From: Alphaproteobacteria bacterium UBA6038
GTDB taxonomy: Bacteria > Pseudomonadota > Alphaproteobacteria > Micropepsales > Micropepsaceae
Assembly: GCA_002429315.1 (NCBI GenBank)
Contig: DIZC01000060.1
Location: 1 to 42,726, forward strand
Direction of reading: 5' to 3'
DNA: 42,726 nucleotides
Below the pieces are notes generated by a model. The model was not told where the DNA came from. It was given only the letters and a program-made list of their open reading frames with translations, and made no database searches. Of this stretch, positions 9,020-18,500 are shown in pieces; the stretch's first letter is position 1, and each line of letters opens with the position of its first letter. The translations under genes were made by a program, and so were the position numbers.

Positions 9020-9043
9020 GTTCACAGTATCCTCCTTGTGAAC
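9020..9043 (-). promoter_or_regulatory. Inverted repeat enclosing a ribosome site and GTG start
   Basis: GTTCACA (9020-9026) and TGTGAAC (9037-9043) are perfect 7-base inverted arms around a 10-base loop. In the minus-strand RNA the loop holds AGGAGG and the GTG start codon is inside the 3' arm. Such a hairpin could hide the start codon. It could equally be a dyad operator in the DNA. Confidence 0.35.
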
Positions 9044-9053
9044 CTCTAAAGCG

Positions 9054-9352
9054 TCACACGCCATTCGCCCGCGCCCTGAGCAGGTTCATCAGTCCCGCAT
9101 CGGGCTCAAGCCGGCCGCGCCGCTTCTTGACCTCGTCAAAGGCTTCGTCGGTCGCAGCGAGTGTCTGTCGGACATCGCTCTCGCTGTGTGCGGCACAGAT
9201 GAACATGTTGTGCCACGGGTGCAGATAGATGCCCCCGCTCCAGGGCTGCTGCGGTCCAGGCAAATCCCAGCCGAAAATCCGGATCGTCTTCGAAAAGAAT
9301 CTGCGGCATCTGCACCGGCCCGGTCTCCCGCAGGGTAAACCCATGAGCCACC
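9054..9352 (-). pseudogene. C-terminal relic of a class III aminotransferase (glutamate-1-semialdehyde aminomutase-like)
   Basis: In one frame (about 9352-9237) the minus strand encodes HGFTLRETGPVQMPQILF and DPDFRLGFAWTAAALER. In the next frame it continues with GGIYLHPWHNMFICAAHSE and a typical C-terminal helix ending RARANGV. These are the last roughly 100 residues of a GSA-aminomutase-like PLP enzyme whose normal length is about 430 or more. The frame changes at a run of five C (9232-9236), consistent with one extra base, either a real mutation or a sequencing error. The first three quarters of the gene, including the PLP lysine, are absent, so it cannot be functional. It is fused at its 5' side to an integrase fragment. 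Confidence 0.72.
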
Positions 9353-9532
9353 GCTCGTGTTGCGCGCCCGCGCGATCCACCAGGTCTTGGTTTTGCCGCG
9401 CCGCAAGTAGCCCAGATGACGGCCGTATGAAAAGAAGTGCCAGTACGGGTGTTCCCGTGGTGGCAGCTTTCGCCGTGCCCAGCCGAACCGATAAGTCCGG
9501 ACCATCGGTGCCATTGGATTTTGCCATGTCAT
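9353..9532 (-). pseudogene. Relic of a second tyrosine integrase (N-terminal arm-binding domain)
   Basis: The minus strand reads RTYRFGWARRKLPPREHPYW, then SYGRHLGYLRRGKTKTWWIA and RARNTSGG. This resembles the arm-DNA-binding N-terminus of Proteobacteria site-specific integrases, in which a 'PYW...GxxLGYRR...GTWxAR' pattern is usual. A start codon with GAGGAG upstream is present near 9532. The frame ends abruptly where aminotransferase sequence begins (about 9352), so the core-binding and catalytic domains are missing. It differs from the intact integrase at the other end of the island, implying an earlier integration event at or near this site. Family assignment is by pattern only. Confidence 0.55.
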
Positions 9533-9818
9533 TGGCTCCTCGAAATAGCTGGCGCAGCGGGGTGGCTCGATCGCGGTCGCAGCAAGCCTGCACCGTTATT
9601 GGAGGAGACTGACGCCAAGGTCCACGAAATCCGCGGCAGAGGCGTTCGTCCCGGGAGCCAGCCGCCCGTGTCGGCCGAGATAGTGTTGAATAGCAGTTTC
9701 CCACTATGCGCGATGATCGCTGCCGCCCGGCAACCTCAGCTTGCAGCAAAATTTTGACGATGGTACTGGCGTTTCGATGGGCGGGAGTTCGGCTGGCGCG
9801 CACCGTCGTTTTGATCCG

Positions 9819-11504
9819 TCAGCCCAACGCTCCGCGTATACCAACCGCCCGACCCGCGGGATCGATCAGGACTCCGGGGTTGAGAATGCCGGACGGATCG
9901 AGGCATTTCTTCGCGTTCGCCAATGCGCCCCGGAACAGCGGTGGCGACTGGCGTTCATATCCGCTGCGATGGTCACGGCCAACCGCGTGGTGGTGCGTAA
10001 TGGTCCCACCCACGCTGACAACGATCTCATTGGTCGCGATCTTGATCTCTCGCCACTTCGCAAGGGCATCGGACAATCTTCCCGTTGCCGTGCCGAGCGC
10101 GGAATAGGAGAAGTAGGGCGCTGGGCCGTCGGGATAGACGTGAGTGAATCGGCAGGAAACTGCCGCGTCATGGCCGCAAATCTCGGTGATTGCCTTGTCC
10201 GCCCGCTCGCGAACATTTTGATAAAGCTGTTCAAACTGGTCCCACGTGATTGAGGTCTCGAAGGTATCGGTGATGATCCCCAGCGCGACCAGCAGATCCC
10301 GGTAATAAGGCATCCGGATAAAGGCATTGCGCCACTGTGCGGCCGCGCCCTGCCGGTGTTGCGTGGTGCCACCTTTCCCCGCGAGCGAACGCCTAACCGC
10401 TTCCGCGTCGTAGGCGCCTTGATGGTCGGACACGAGTTCGAGCGCGCGCCGCATCCATGCATCGAGCGGATGATCTGCGGATTCGAATCCGAGAACCAAT
10501 ATCGCGGAGTTACCGTCAGCCACGCCGTTGTTGCGTGCTTCCGCTGGATCGAGCAGGCGGCAATTCGAGGGGAACAGAGCCGATTGCGAAAGTGCCCGCA
10601 CCGCCGATACGGCGTTCGTCATCGTTGCGAACGCGATGCTGGCTGATGCCTGGTAAATGGGGCGACTCTGAACCCGCATCCATGCCTCCACGATGACACC
10701 GAGGATTCCCTCGGATCCGATAATCAGCCGGTCAGGCGAGGGTCCAGCGCCCGATCCGGGAAGCCGGCGCGTCTCCAAAAGGCCGGCGGGCGTGACCGTT
10801 CGCGTAGACTCCACAAAATCGTCGATGTGGGTGTAGAGCGAGGCGTAGTGGCCGCCGCTGCGCGTTGCGATCCAGCCGCCGAGCGTCGAGAGCTGCAAGC
10901 TTTGGGGGAAATGGCGCAGCGTAAGCCCATGCGGCTTCAATTGCTGCTCGAGCTCGGGACCGAGGGCACCCGCCTGAATGCGCGCCGCGCGGCTGACGCG
11001 ATCGACTTCCAGCACCCGGTTCAGGTATTGCAAGTCAATTGAAATCGTGCCGGCGTATGAATCGCCGACGTCCGGTTCAACTCCGCCGCACACGCTGGAT
11101 CCACCGCCAAACGGTATGGCCGCGACATTGGCCGCCGCCGCCCAGTCGAGAATGTCCACCACATCGCGTTCGGTTTTCGGGAAAGCGACGAGATCGGGCG
11201 GATTGTGGACGTCCCGCATCAACATCCGCACGATGTCGGCGAACGACTTTCCGAGGCTGTGCACCAAACGATCGTAAGTCGTCACCGAAATCAAGGAATC
11301 GAACGCCGCGGGCGCCCGAACCCGAGGCGGACGCAACGCGAACTCGGCTTCGCACGGTGACGAGACCTCGACCAGGCTCATACCGAACCGTTTTGCGGCG
11401 GCGCGCACGCGTGCTTGTTCGTCGGGCGACAGCCTGTCGTCGGCATAACCCCAGCCATAGAAGCGCAGCTTCTTGCGGCGGGAAAGCGTTGCGTGAGCGG
11501 TCAT
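9819..11504 (-). CDS. AGPS-like FAD-binding oxidase/dehydrogenase
   Basis: This 561-residue flavoprotein resembles alkyldihydroxyacetone-phosphate synthase and the wider vanillyl-alcohol-oxidase fold. It opens with KKLRFYGWGYADD, has the PCMH FAD-binding core (LVAFPKTERDVVDILDWA, IPFGGGSSVCGG, GGWIATRSGGHYASLYTHID, IGSEGILGVI), and ends with the AGPS-type histidine motif THHHAVGRDH near residues 499-508 and LDPSGILNPGVL. Bacterial AGPS homologues can make ether lipids or oxidise unrelated hydroxy acids. With no acyltransferase partner nearby, function is open. A GGGGGA ribosome site precedes ATG 11504. A 44-bp scrap of the same coding region survives at 19253-19296. Confidence 0.86.
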   Translation of the reverse strand: MTAHATLSRRKKLRFYGWGYADDRLSPDEQARVRAAAKRFGMSLVEVSSPCEAEFALRPPRVRAPAAFDSLISVTTYDRLVHSLGKSFADIVRMLMRDVHNPPDLVAFPKTERDVVDILDWAAAANVAAIPFGGGSSVCGGVEPDVGDSYAGTISIDLQYLNRVLEVDRVSRAARIQAGALGPELEQQLKPHGLTLRHFPQSLQLSTLGGWIATRSGGHYASLYTHIDDFVESTRTVTPAGLLETRRLPGSGAGPSPDRLIIGSEGILGVIVEAWMRVQSRPIYQASASIAFATMTNAVSAVRALSQSALFPSNCRLLDPAEARNNGVADGNSAILVLGFESADHPLDAWMRRALELVSDHQGAYDAEAVRRSLAGKGGTTQHRQGAAAQWRNAFIRMPYYRDLLVALGIITDTFETSITWDQFEQLYQNVRERADKAITEICGHDAAVSCRFTHVYPDGPAPYFSYSALGTATGRLSDALAKWREIKIATNEIVVSVGGTITHHHAVGRDHRSGYERQSPPLFRGALANAKKCLDPSGILNPGVLIDPAGRAVGIRGALG

Positions 11505-11822
11505 GATCTATCCCCCCGCGCCATGATGAACCGCCGGCCAAAGCCGAGGCAATGGGGTTACGAATTGGCTGGCATCGGTGCCTCCGCGGAAGTTCGGTTC
11601 GAGATTGCAAATTTGCACAACGATATCCAGACAGAGCCTAGGAAAAAGTACGGACTGCGTGAAACGGCGAGGCGGCTACTGGTTGAACCTGCTTCTAAGC
11701 GATTCCGGCGCAGCTGCCCGGCCTGCTCGTGGTCATTGCGCGATGAAAATGTGGATATGCATAGGGTGCCGCGAGGCGCTATGGTGACCGCGGTGGCAAT
11801 TGCGGCATAAACGGAGAGTTCG
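11505..11822. other. Intergenic region with no recognised gene
   Basis: This 318-bp stretch separates the divergent AGPS-like and dodecin genes. Open frames here are short and unlike any family I know. The dodecin ribosome site (CGGAGAG) lies at its right edge. It should hold the two divergent promoters, but no convincing pair of boxes stands out. Confidence 0.5.
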
Positions 11823-12047
11823 ATGGCCAAGGCAAAGACCGAGACTGGTGTATATCGCGTCACCGAAATCATCGGCACGAGCAGCACATCGTGGGAAGAC
11901 GCGGCGAAGAATGCGGTTGAGACGGCCGCCAAATCCTTGCGCGATCTGCGTGTCGCTGAAGTCTCACAATTGGATATGAAGGTGGAGAACGGCAGGGTTG
12001 TCGCGTACCGCGCACGCGTTTCGCTGTCGTTCAAATATCAAACCTGA
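11823..12047 (+). CDS. Dodecin family flavin-binding protein (copy 1)
   Basis: This is a 74-residue protein with the dodecin pattern: VYRVTEIIGTSSTSWEDAAK, a helix AVETAAKSLRDLRVAEV, then strands MKVENGRVVAYRARVSLSFKY. Dodecins form hollow dodecamers storing riboflavin or FMN. The tryptophan that follows the helix in characterised dodecins (W in 'LxWFEV') is valine here, and the only tryptophan is in SWEDA, so flavin stacking as described for archaeal and Thermus dodecins may not occur. ATG is preceded by ACGGAGAG. A near-identical copy is at 18926-19150 on the opposite strand. Confidence 0.9.
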   Translation: MAKAKTETGVYRVTEIIGTSSTSWEDAAKNAVETAAKSLRDLRVAEVSQLDMKVENGRVVAYRARVSLSFKYQT

Positions 12048-12302
12048 TGATTGGAGGCTTCGGGCCAACGTGATCGCAAGCAAGAGGCGCCAAACGGAGC
12101 GAAACGGTGCAAAATCCATGCTCCGCAGCGGAGACGCCGCGTGCGAGCAAAGACTCCGCATTATGCGAACCCCGTCAGAAGGCCCGCTTGGTGTGCTGTT
12201 CGATCCGGACATCTGGCTGCACAAGCAGGTGACGACGAAGTTCGCTGAAACGGCGGCAAGGTTTCCAATAACCGGATGCACTAACGAAAAGGGATTCCGA
12301 AG

Positions 12303-12863
12303 ATGGCTCTCTTCAACCTCGGAGGCGGCGCGCATCGCGGCGGCATGTCGCCGATTACGATGGCGCTGCTCGGCGTGCTTGCCTACCGCACCCTGCACGG
12401 GAAGGGCCGGCTGGCCGACATGCTCGGTATGAATACGGCCGCGAACGCACCTCCCGGAACCGTGCCCGGCGCAGCACCGGGTACAAGCGCGCCAAGCGGA
12501 TTGGCAAGTGTACTTCAAGGTGGAGTTGGTGGCGGGCCGGGCGGCATGCTCGGTGGCATTCTGGGGGGTGGCGCGCTCAGTGGCGGCTTGCAGGATCTGC
12601 TGACACAATTTCAGCAGAATGGCCATGGCGACAAGGCGCAGACTTGGATCTCCACCGGCGCGAACAAACCGATCGCGCCGCAGGAACTTGAACAGGCGTT
12701 GGGAAATGAGCGGATCGACTGGTTGATGCGCGAGACGGGGATGTCGCGCGAGCAGCTGCTGTCCGGCCTGAGCAGCGAACTGCCACAGGCTGTGGACCAG
12801 CTTACACCCAACGGCCGCGTGCCAACCGAGCAAGAACTCCATGATCTCCTGGGGAGCGGCTAG
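12303..12863 (+). CDS. YidB/DUF937 family protein
   Basis: This is a 186-residue protein with a glycine-rich middle (GGVGGGPGGMLGGILGGG) and a helical C-terminus typical of YidB: FQQNGHGDKAQTWISTGAN, KPIAPQELEQALG, WLMRETGMSREQLLSGLS, ending LPQAVDQLTPNGRVP. The family is widespread in Proteobacteria and its function is unknown. AAGGGA lies upstream of the ATG. The 255 bp between dodecin 1 and this gene show nothing recognisable. Its neighbours (dodecin, small proteins, secreted proteins) give no pathway. Confidence 0.85.
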   Translation: MALFNLGGGAHRGGMSPITMALLGVLAYRTLHGKGRLADMLGMNTAANAPPGTVPGAAPGTSAPSGLASVLQGGVGGGPGGMLGGILGGGALSGGLQDLLTQFQQNGHGDKAQTWISTGANKPIAPQELEQALGNERIDWLMRETGMSREQLLSGLSSELPQAVDQLTPNGRVPTEQELHDLLGSG

Positions 12864-13080
12864 TCCCCTTTCAGGTGAGTCGTTCGAGCCGCCGAACGTC
12901 ATTCTCGTCGTTGCCGGCTGGTCGAGCTCCTAAGCGAGCGCATCTGCCGCGAAGGATCGGAGCAGGCGAGAACCAGGGCGCTCGGCAGCGCGTGCGTCAA
13001 ACTTGCGTGCGCCGGAGCCGACGAAGCAGAGCGCCGAAATCACATCGCCTTCAAGCACGACATCTTCGATCGGAGTCTCG

Positions 13081-13365
13081 ATGATTTCAATTCGGGCCGC
13101 TGCTGCCGACGATTTTGACCGGGTCCTTCGCGACCTCGAGGAAGAACTCAGCAACCGTTTTGGGGGCCTAACGGCCTACAGCCGCGCGCCTGCCGAAGGA
13201 ATCTGGCGGGAGGGCAATACAAGGGAAAAAGACGACATCGTCATCGTCGAAGTGATGGCAGACGATCTGGACCCTGATTGGTGGCGTGAGTTGCGCAGTC
13301 GGCTGGAACGCCAGCTTAATCAGCGGGAGCTGGTTGTACGCGCGCAGGCTATTGAAAAGCTCTAG
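13081..13365 (+). CDS. Small conserved-looking protein of unknown function (94 aa)
   Basis: The ATG at 13081 follows CGGAG with good spacing. The product reads ISIRAAAADDFDRVLRDLEE, ELSNRFGGLTAYSRAPAEGI, then KDDIVIVEVMADDLDPDWWR and an amphipathic helix to the end. The 'RFGG(L/V)T.Y.R.PAEG' and 'IVEVMADD.D..WW' blocks recall a family of small uncharacterised bacterial proteins I cannot name. The frame is open upstream to a TTG at 13003, but that stretch is low-complexity. Homologues as I remember them begin with a further strand, so the N-terminus may be truncated or altered. A protein-like frame also runs antisense across the 5' end (12930-13154). Confidence 0.65.
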   Translation: MISIRAAAADDFDRVLRDLEEELSNRFGGLTAYSRAPAEGIWREGNTREKDDIVIVEVMADDLDPDWWRELRSRLERQLNQRELVVRAQAIEKL

Positions 13366-13501
13366 CTGGCCCAGCGCAATCGCGGCCCAACTGAACGAAC
13401 TTTGCTGCATAACGCGCCAATGGTGCACAATTACAGTTTTGCACTGACACGCTCTGTTGGCTTAATTAGGTAGATCACCTGACAAATAGCGGGAGACGCT
13501 C

Positions 13502-14338
13502 ATGGGATTTCGCGCCGTCACTCTAGCCATCTCGATCGCTGTAGTTTGTGGGGCATCTGCGTGCCTGGCATCCCCAAACAGCGGGGCCAAAACGTCCCGC
13601 ACTGGCGACATGGCACTCACTGCTGCCGTGGCAAGTCCCGTGCGCTCACCGCAGAACGTCGCTCGCGATGTTTATCGCCATCCCAAGGAGAGTCTCTCGT
13701 TTTGGGGGCTGAAGCCGGGCATGGCGATTTTGGAAATCTGGCCTGGCGGGGGTTACTGGACTGAAATCCTTGCGCCATATGCGAAAGCCACAAACTGCTC
13801 TTATCGCGCGGCGCTATCGTCCACATCCCAACCGCTTCCCGCAAAGTTCTCGCAAACCGCCGTATACGGCCCCATCGCGACCACGGTGTTCGACGAGAAG
13901 TCGCCGCCGCTGGCAAAACCGGGATCGGTTTCATTTGTGTTGCTCTCCCGCAATCTTCACGACTGGATGAGCACGCCTGGGGAACCCGAAAAGGCGATGC
14001 GCGACTTTTACGCCGCGCTGAAACCGGGGGGTATTCTTGCGGTTGAACAACATCGCGCCGATCCCCGCGCGATGAAGCCGGGCGCAAGTGACGGCTATAT
14101 GTCGACCGCAGTTGTTGTGAAGCTCGCGGAAGGTGCCGGGTTCAAACTAGCGGCCTCATCTGAGATCAATGCAAACCCGAAGGACACGAAGGATCACCCC
14201 TTCGGTGTGTGGACCTTGCCGCCCACAAGGCGCAGTGCACCGAACGGCCAGCCTCCGAACCCGAACTTCGATCATGCCAAATACGATGCCATTGGCGAAA
14301 GCGACCGCATGACGTTGAAATTCATAAAGCCGGACTGA
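13502..14338 (+). CDS. Secreted methyltransferase-like protein (paralogue 1)
   Basis: This is a 278-residue protein with an N-terminal export signal (AISIAVVCGASACLAS). It has a Rossmann methyltransferase-like core: ARDVYRHPKESLSFWGLKPG, motif I LEIWPGGGYWTEILAP, a middle SFVLLSRNLHDWM, ALKPGGILAVEQHRAD, then SEINANPKDTKDHPF and the end GESDRMTLKFIKP. Exported SAM-dependent-methyltransferase-like proteins of this type have no established role. The acidic residue normally ending strand 2 is not evident (SYRAALS), so SAM binding is doubtful. GGGAGA precedes the ATG. A clear paralogue lies at 19760-20563 in the same island. Confidence 0.82.
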   Translation: MGFRAVTLAISIAVVCGASACLASPNSGAKTSRTGDMALTAAVASPVRSPQNVARDVYRHPKESLSFWGLKPGMAILEIWPGGGYWTEILAPYAKATNCSYRAALSSTSQPLPAKFSQTAVYGPIATTVFDEKSPPLAKPGSVSFVLLSRNLHDWMSTPGEPEKAMRDFYAALKPGGILAVEQHRADPRAMKPGASDGYMSTAVVVKLAEGAGFKLAASSEINANPKDTKDHPFGVWTLPPTRRSAPNGQPPNPNFDHAKYDAIGESDRMTLKFIKPD

Positions 14339-14356
14339 CGCTGCAAATTTAGAGGA

Positions 14357-14977
14357 CTACTTTCGCCACACGCTCGCCAGCCATGGTTGCTGCTCGCGCG
14401 GCAATCCGGGCGGTCGGTAGTAATGAGTGAGTTCAGCAAAGCCTGCCGATGACAGGAACTCGTGCCAGGTTGGGAAATCGTAATAAGCGCCGTATCGACC
14501 ATGGTTCCAACCTTCGTCGTTCGAACCGCGCGGGTTGGAGCTGAACAGGACTCCGCGCGGTCTTAGTGCAGTATGCAACTCCGATAATACTCGCGGCAAT
14601 TCCTGGCTCGGTACATGAAACAGCACAGCGTTCGCGAATACGCCATCGAACCGGCTGGCCGGCAGGTTGAGCGCCAGCAGATTCTGCTCCCACACCTCGT
14701 AGCCAGCCTCGCGCGCCATTTCGACGAACCGTTTCGAGCCGTCCAGACCGACCGGGGCGTGGCCGAGGTCGCAGAATGCCTTCAGATCACGTCCTGGACC
14801 ACAGCCAAGATCCAGGATCGCAAACGGCGGCGTCGCCTCAACATGCTTTAACAACGCCTCGATGTTTTGGCTGACATCGTGACTGCTGGTTCCGCGCCAA
14901 AACTCTTCAGCCCGATCGTCGTAATGCCGCAGCGTCAGGCTCGCGATCTGCTCAAGATCGTCCGGCTGCAGCTTCAT
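14357..14977 (-). CDS. Class I SAM-dependent methyltransferase
   Basis: This is a 206-residue cytosolic protein starting at MKLQPDDLEQIASLTLRHYD; the frame is open further back to 15046 but without a better start. Motif I is AILDLGCGPGRDLKAFCDLG, the strand-2 acidic residue is in VGLDGSKRFVEMA, followed by FDGVFANAVLFHVP and LRPRGVLFSSNPRG. It belongs with small methyltransferases of the methyltransf_25/11 group, with substrate unknown. It is unrelated in sequence to the exported methyltransferase-like proteins beside it and converges on the first of them with an 18-bp gap. Confidence 0.88.
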   Translation of the reverse strand: MKLQPDDLEQIASLTLRHYDDRAEEFWRGTSSHDVSQNIEALLKHVEATPPFAILDLGCGPGRDLKAFCDLGHAPVGLDGSKRFVEMAREAGYEVWEQNLLALNLPASRFDGVFANAVLFHVPSQELPRVLSELHTALRPRGVLFSSNPRGSNDEGWNHGRYGAYYDFPTWHEFLSSAGFAELTHYYRPPGLPREQQPWLASVWRK

Positions 14978-15546
14978 TGTTGAACGGCGTGTAACATTGC
15001 TGCAAATTACGGGGGGAGCGGCTGGGCCATCAAGCCGCGTGCACAAACGGGTCCATGGACGAGTAGGCCGGTGCCGCGTTGGCCGATAGTGTAGTTTCGG
15101 TCAAGTCCACTATTGCCGTGGGGCGGCGGTTCATCCTCGTCACTATTGCGAATTAGGTGTTCGGTCCCGGATTTTGATGGTGCAATCTCCACTCGACGGG
15201 GGGCAGTTTCATTGGCGAGTATCGAAATTTTTCACCCGATCTGTTGGTGCCGGCGCTGTTACCATTGTGACATGCCCAATTACCCTACCGGTGGACGAAG
15301 CGATGGAAGCCATCGGTCACTTGGGCCGATTCGGATTCATGAGGGTGGCAATAAAGAAAATGCTCCATCGGCGATTTCTCGGGCTTGCGCACAGCATCTT
15401 GGGGGAATCTTTGAAAAACCCGATATGGGCGGGCGAATTTGTAGCGTTTTCGTTAAGCGAAGCTTCAGGTCAGCGCTCGCTAACGAATGCCGGGTGTCCG
15501 GCGGTTAGCGTGAGCCGGTTGTAGCACAAGGGAAGGCGGCAGGGGC
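14978..15546. other. 569-bp divergent intergenic region
   Basis: The region lies between the divergent methyltransferase and BNR-propeller genes. A few short open frames exist but show no family signature. The one clear structure is the hairpin at 15478-15510. The propeller gene's ribosome site (AAGGCGGCAGGGGC region) ends it. No tRNA or known riboswitch pattern was seen. Confidence 0.45.
15478..15510 (+). promoter_or_regulatory. Two-step hairpin in the leader of the propeller gene
   Basis: CGCTAAC (15478-15484) pairs with GTTAGCG (15504-15510). Inside them GCCGG pairs with CCGGC around a GTGT loop. The structure ends 36 bases before the ATG and has no T-run, so it is more likely an RNA leader element or a dyad operator than a terminator. 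Confidence 0.4.
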
Positions 15547-18500
15547 ATGCGGGCTGTCGGATTAGCGATCTTTCTTGCTGCCGCGGCAGCCGTGGCCGCG
15601 CCACCGCCGCCGGCGAGTGCGCCCGGGCCTTACGGCGAACTGCACTGGCGGCAACTGGGTCCGTTTCGCGGCGGATGGGCGACGGTCGTCGAGGGCGTCG
15701 CGAGCAAGCCGAACACCTTCTACTTCGGCGCTGCCGGCGGGGGCGTTTGGAAGACGGAGGACGCGGGCCGCACGTGGAACGCCCTTTTCCAGAATGGCCC
15801 CGCTGCTTCGATCGGCGCCATGGCTGTTGCGCCTTCCAATCCGAGCGTCATCTATATCGGCACGGGCCAGCCCGAGCCGCGGTACGATGTGGCCGCGGGT
15901 CTTGGTGTGTTCAAATCCCCCGACGGGGGTGCCCATTGGAAGTCGCTCGGGCTTGCCAGCACGCGGTACATCGGCCGCATCTGGGTCGATCCGAAGAATC
16001 CGGACATCGTGCTCGTCGCGGCGCAGGGACATTTCTTCGGCGCGAGCCCCGACCGCGGTCTGTACCGCTCGACCGACGGGGGTAATACATGGTCGCACGT
16101 TCTTCAGATCAATGACTGGAGCGGCGTCGTCGACATTGCCAGCGATCCCAAACAGCCGCGCGTGATGTTCGCCGCGGCGTGGGAAGCGCATCAGTATCCG
16201 TGGCTCAGCTATTTCACGCCGCCGGTGGGTCCCGGCAGTGCGATCTACAAATCCACCGACGAAGGCAAGAGCTGGCACAGGCTCAGCGGTGGCGGCTGGC
16301 CGAAAACTCCGGTCGGACGGATCGGGCTTGCGGTGGCGCACATCGCGAAGGGCACACGCGTTTATGCGAGTGTGGACTCGAAGGAGGCGGGCGGGCTCTA
16401 TCGCTCGGACGATAGCGGTGCGCACTGGACGCGTGTGAATACGTCGAAGGCCGTGGCGAACATGTATTTCAGCCGGCTGGCGGTCGCACCCGACAATCCC
16501 GATGTTCTCTACGAAGTTGGGCAATCGATCCGCCGCTGCACCAACGCCGGCGCAAAATGCGAAATTGTCAAGGGTGCGCCGGGCGGCGACGATTACCACC
16601 ACGTCTGGATCAATCCGCTGCACCCCGATCACCTGATCACCGGTTCCGATCAGGGCGCGGTGGTGAGCGTGAATGGCGGTCAAACCTGGAGCAGCTGGTA
16701 CAACCAGCCGACCGGACAGTTCTATCATCTCGAAACCGACAACCGGTTTCCCTACTGGATCTATTCCGGCCAGCAGGACAGCGGCACCGTCGCCATCGCG
16801 AGCCGCAGCGACTACGGGCAGCTTACCTATCGCGACTGGCATCCGGTGGGCGGTGAGGAGCGCGATTACGACGTGCCCGATCCCGCCGATCCGGACATTG
16901 TCTACGGCTCCGGCCTGGGCGGGCGCGTGACCAAATGGAGCGCGCGAACGGGGCAGGTGGAAGACGCAACGCCGTGGCCGGAAAGCAATTACGGCAAACG
17001 CCCCACGCTAACGAAGTACCATTACATGTGGGTGACACCGCTCGTTCCCTCGCGCACCGGCGCGCCGTCTTTGTATCTCGGCGGACAGGTGGTGTTCCGT
17101 TCGCAAGATCAAGGGAAAAGCTGGTCCGTCATCAGCGGCGATCTCACCGGGAAAATTCCCGATGCCAAAAACTGCGATGGTGACGTGTCTCTCGCCAACG
17201 CCAAAATCTGCGGCTACGGGTCGGTTTCCACCATCGCGCCATCGCCACGCAACGCGCAGGAGGTTTGGGTTGGCACCGACGACGGTCTGATCCAGCTCAC
17301 GCGCGATGACGGCGCGCATTGGAGCAACGTCACACCGGCATCGGTTCCGCTATGGGCTAAGGTTCGGACTATCGATGTCTCGCCGCTGCAAGAGGGCGTT
17401 GCCTACGTGGCGCTCGACAGTCACCGGATCGACGACTTCCAGCCGCACGTCCTGCGCACACGCGATGACGGCCGCAGCTGGGAAGACATCGGCGCCGGCT
17501 TGCCGCGGGATCATTTCGTGAGCGTCGTGCGCGCCGATCCGGTGAGACCGGGCCTTCTCTATGTGGGAACCGACAACGGCGTGTTCGTCTCGTTCGATGA
17601 CGGCGGAGCATGGCAGCCGCTGCAGCTTGACCTGCCGAGCGCCTGGGTCACCGATCTGCTGATTCACGGCGACGATCTGATCGCGGCAACGCAAGGGCGA
17701 GCGATCTGGGTGCTCGATGACGTGGAGCCGCTGCGGGAACTTGCGAATGGCGGGCCTGGCTCGGCGCACCTGTTCACGCCGGTTCGCGCCTGGCGCGTTC
17801 ATACGGACAACAACAACGATACACCGCTCCCGCCGGAGTCGCCCGCAGGGGAAAACCCGCCCGGGGGCACCGTAATCGACTATTGGCTGGGCGCTGGCGC
17901 GCATGGCCCCGTGAGTCTCGAAATTTTCGATGCGAGCGGCCAATTGGTTCGCCGCTTTTCGAGCACGGACATTCCGCGGTCACCGCCGGCCGAACGGTAT
18001 TTCGCTAGAGCGTGGACCCGGCCGCCTCAGGCGCTTGCCGCCACACCGGGCATGCACCGCTTCGTCTGGAACCTGCGGTACGAGCGGCCAGATGCCGCGG
18101 AATATTCCTACAGCATCGCCGCCGTCTGGCGCCGGGGCACGCCGATCGAGCCCGAGGGGCCGTTCGCGCTGCCTGGACAATACGCCGTGACGCTGACGGT
18201 AGATGGCAAGCACTACACCGCGCCGCTCACCGTCTCGGAAGATCCGCGGGTGAACATAAGCCTCGCCGATCTTCAGGCTTCGCTCGCGCTATCGCAGAAG
18301 ATCGCGCCGGCTTTGGCCGAGGCCGCGCTTGGCTATCGCGAGCAGCGCGCGCTGAAGAAACTGCTGGAGCAACGCTTCCCGAAGGCGGCCAGACTCCGTG
18401 ACGAGACCCGCGCACTGCTTGAACCTCTGCGCGCCGAACCGGTAGAAGGACATCCCACCTTTAAGTCTGTCGCCGAAGGGCTCAGCGCCGTCGAGCGAGC

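Larger units (their letters stand above)
8717..9025 (-). pseudogene. Open frame with strong RBS running into the island end (possible gene-start relic)
   Basis: AGGAGG (9036-9031) lies five bases before a GTG at 9025. The frame reads VNIEHLSADTSPEMVADLPH and stays open through the TACCAACA repeats and the attachment site to a stop at 8717. The first part looks protein-like and follows the aminotransferase relic by 29 bases, as a next operon gene would. The part through the repeats and att core is probably not native. I do not recognise a family. It may be the stub of a gene cut at the island end. Confidence 0.25.

Noticed and set aside
11964..12902. 312-codon minus-strand frame across the YidB gene and the 12.1-kb gap
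   Set aside because: Spans dodecin end, gap and YidB gene without any recognisable domain.
15174..15524. 116-codon plus-strand frame before the propeller gene
   Set aside because: No family pattern, weak start, and it would include the hairpin at 15478-15510; not reported as a gene.
15562..16842. 426-codon minus-strand frame opposite the propeller gene
   Set aside because: Mirror of Asp-box repeats; no independent features.
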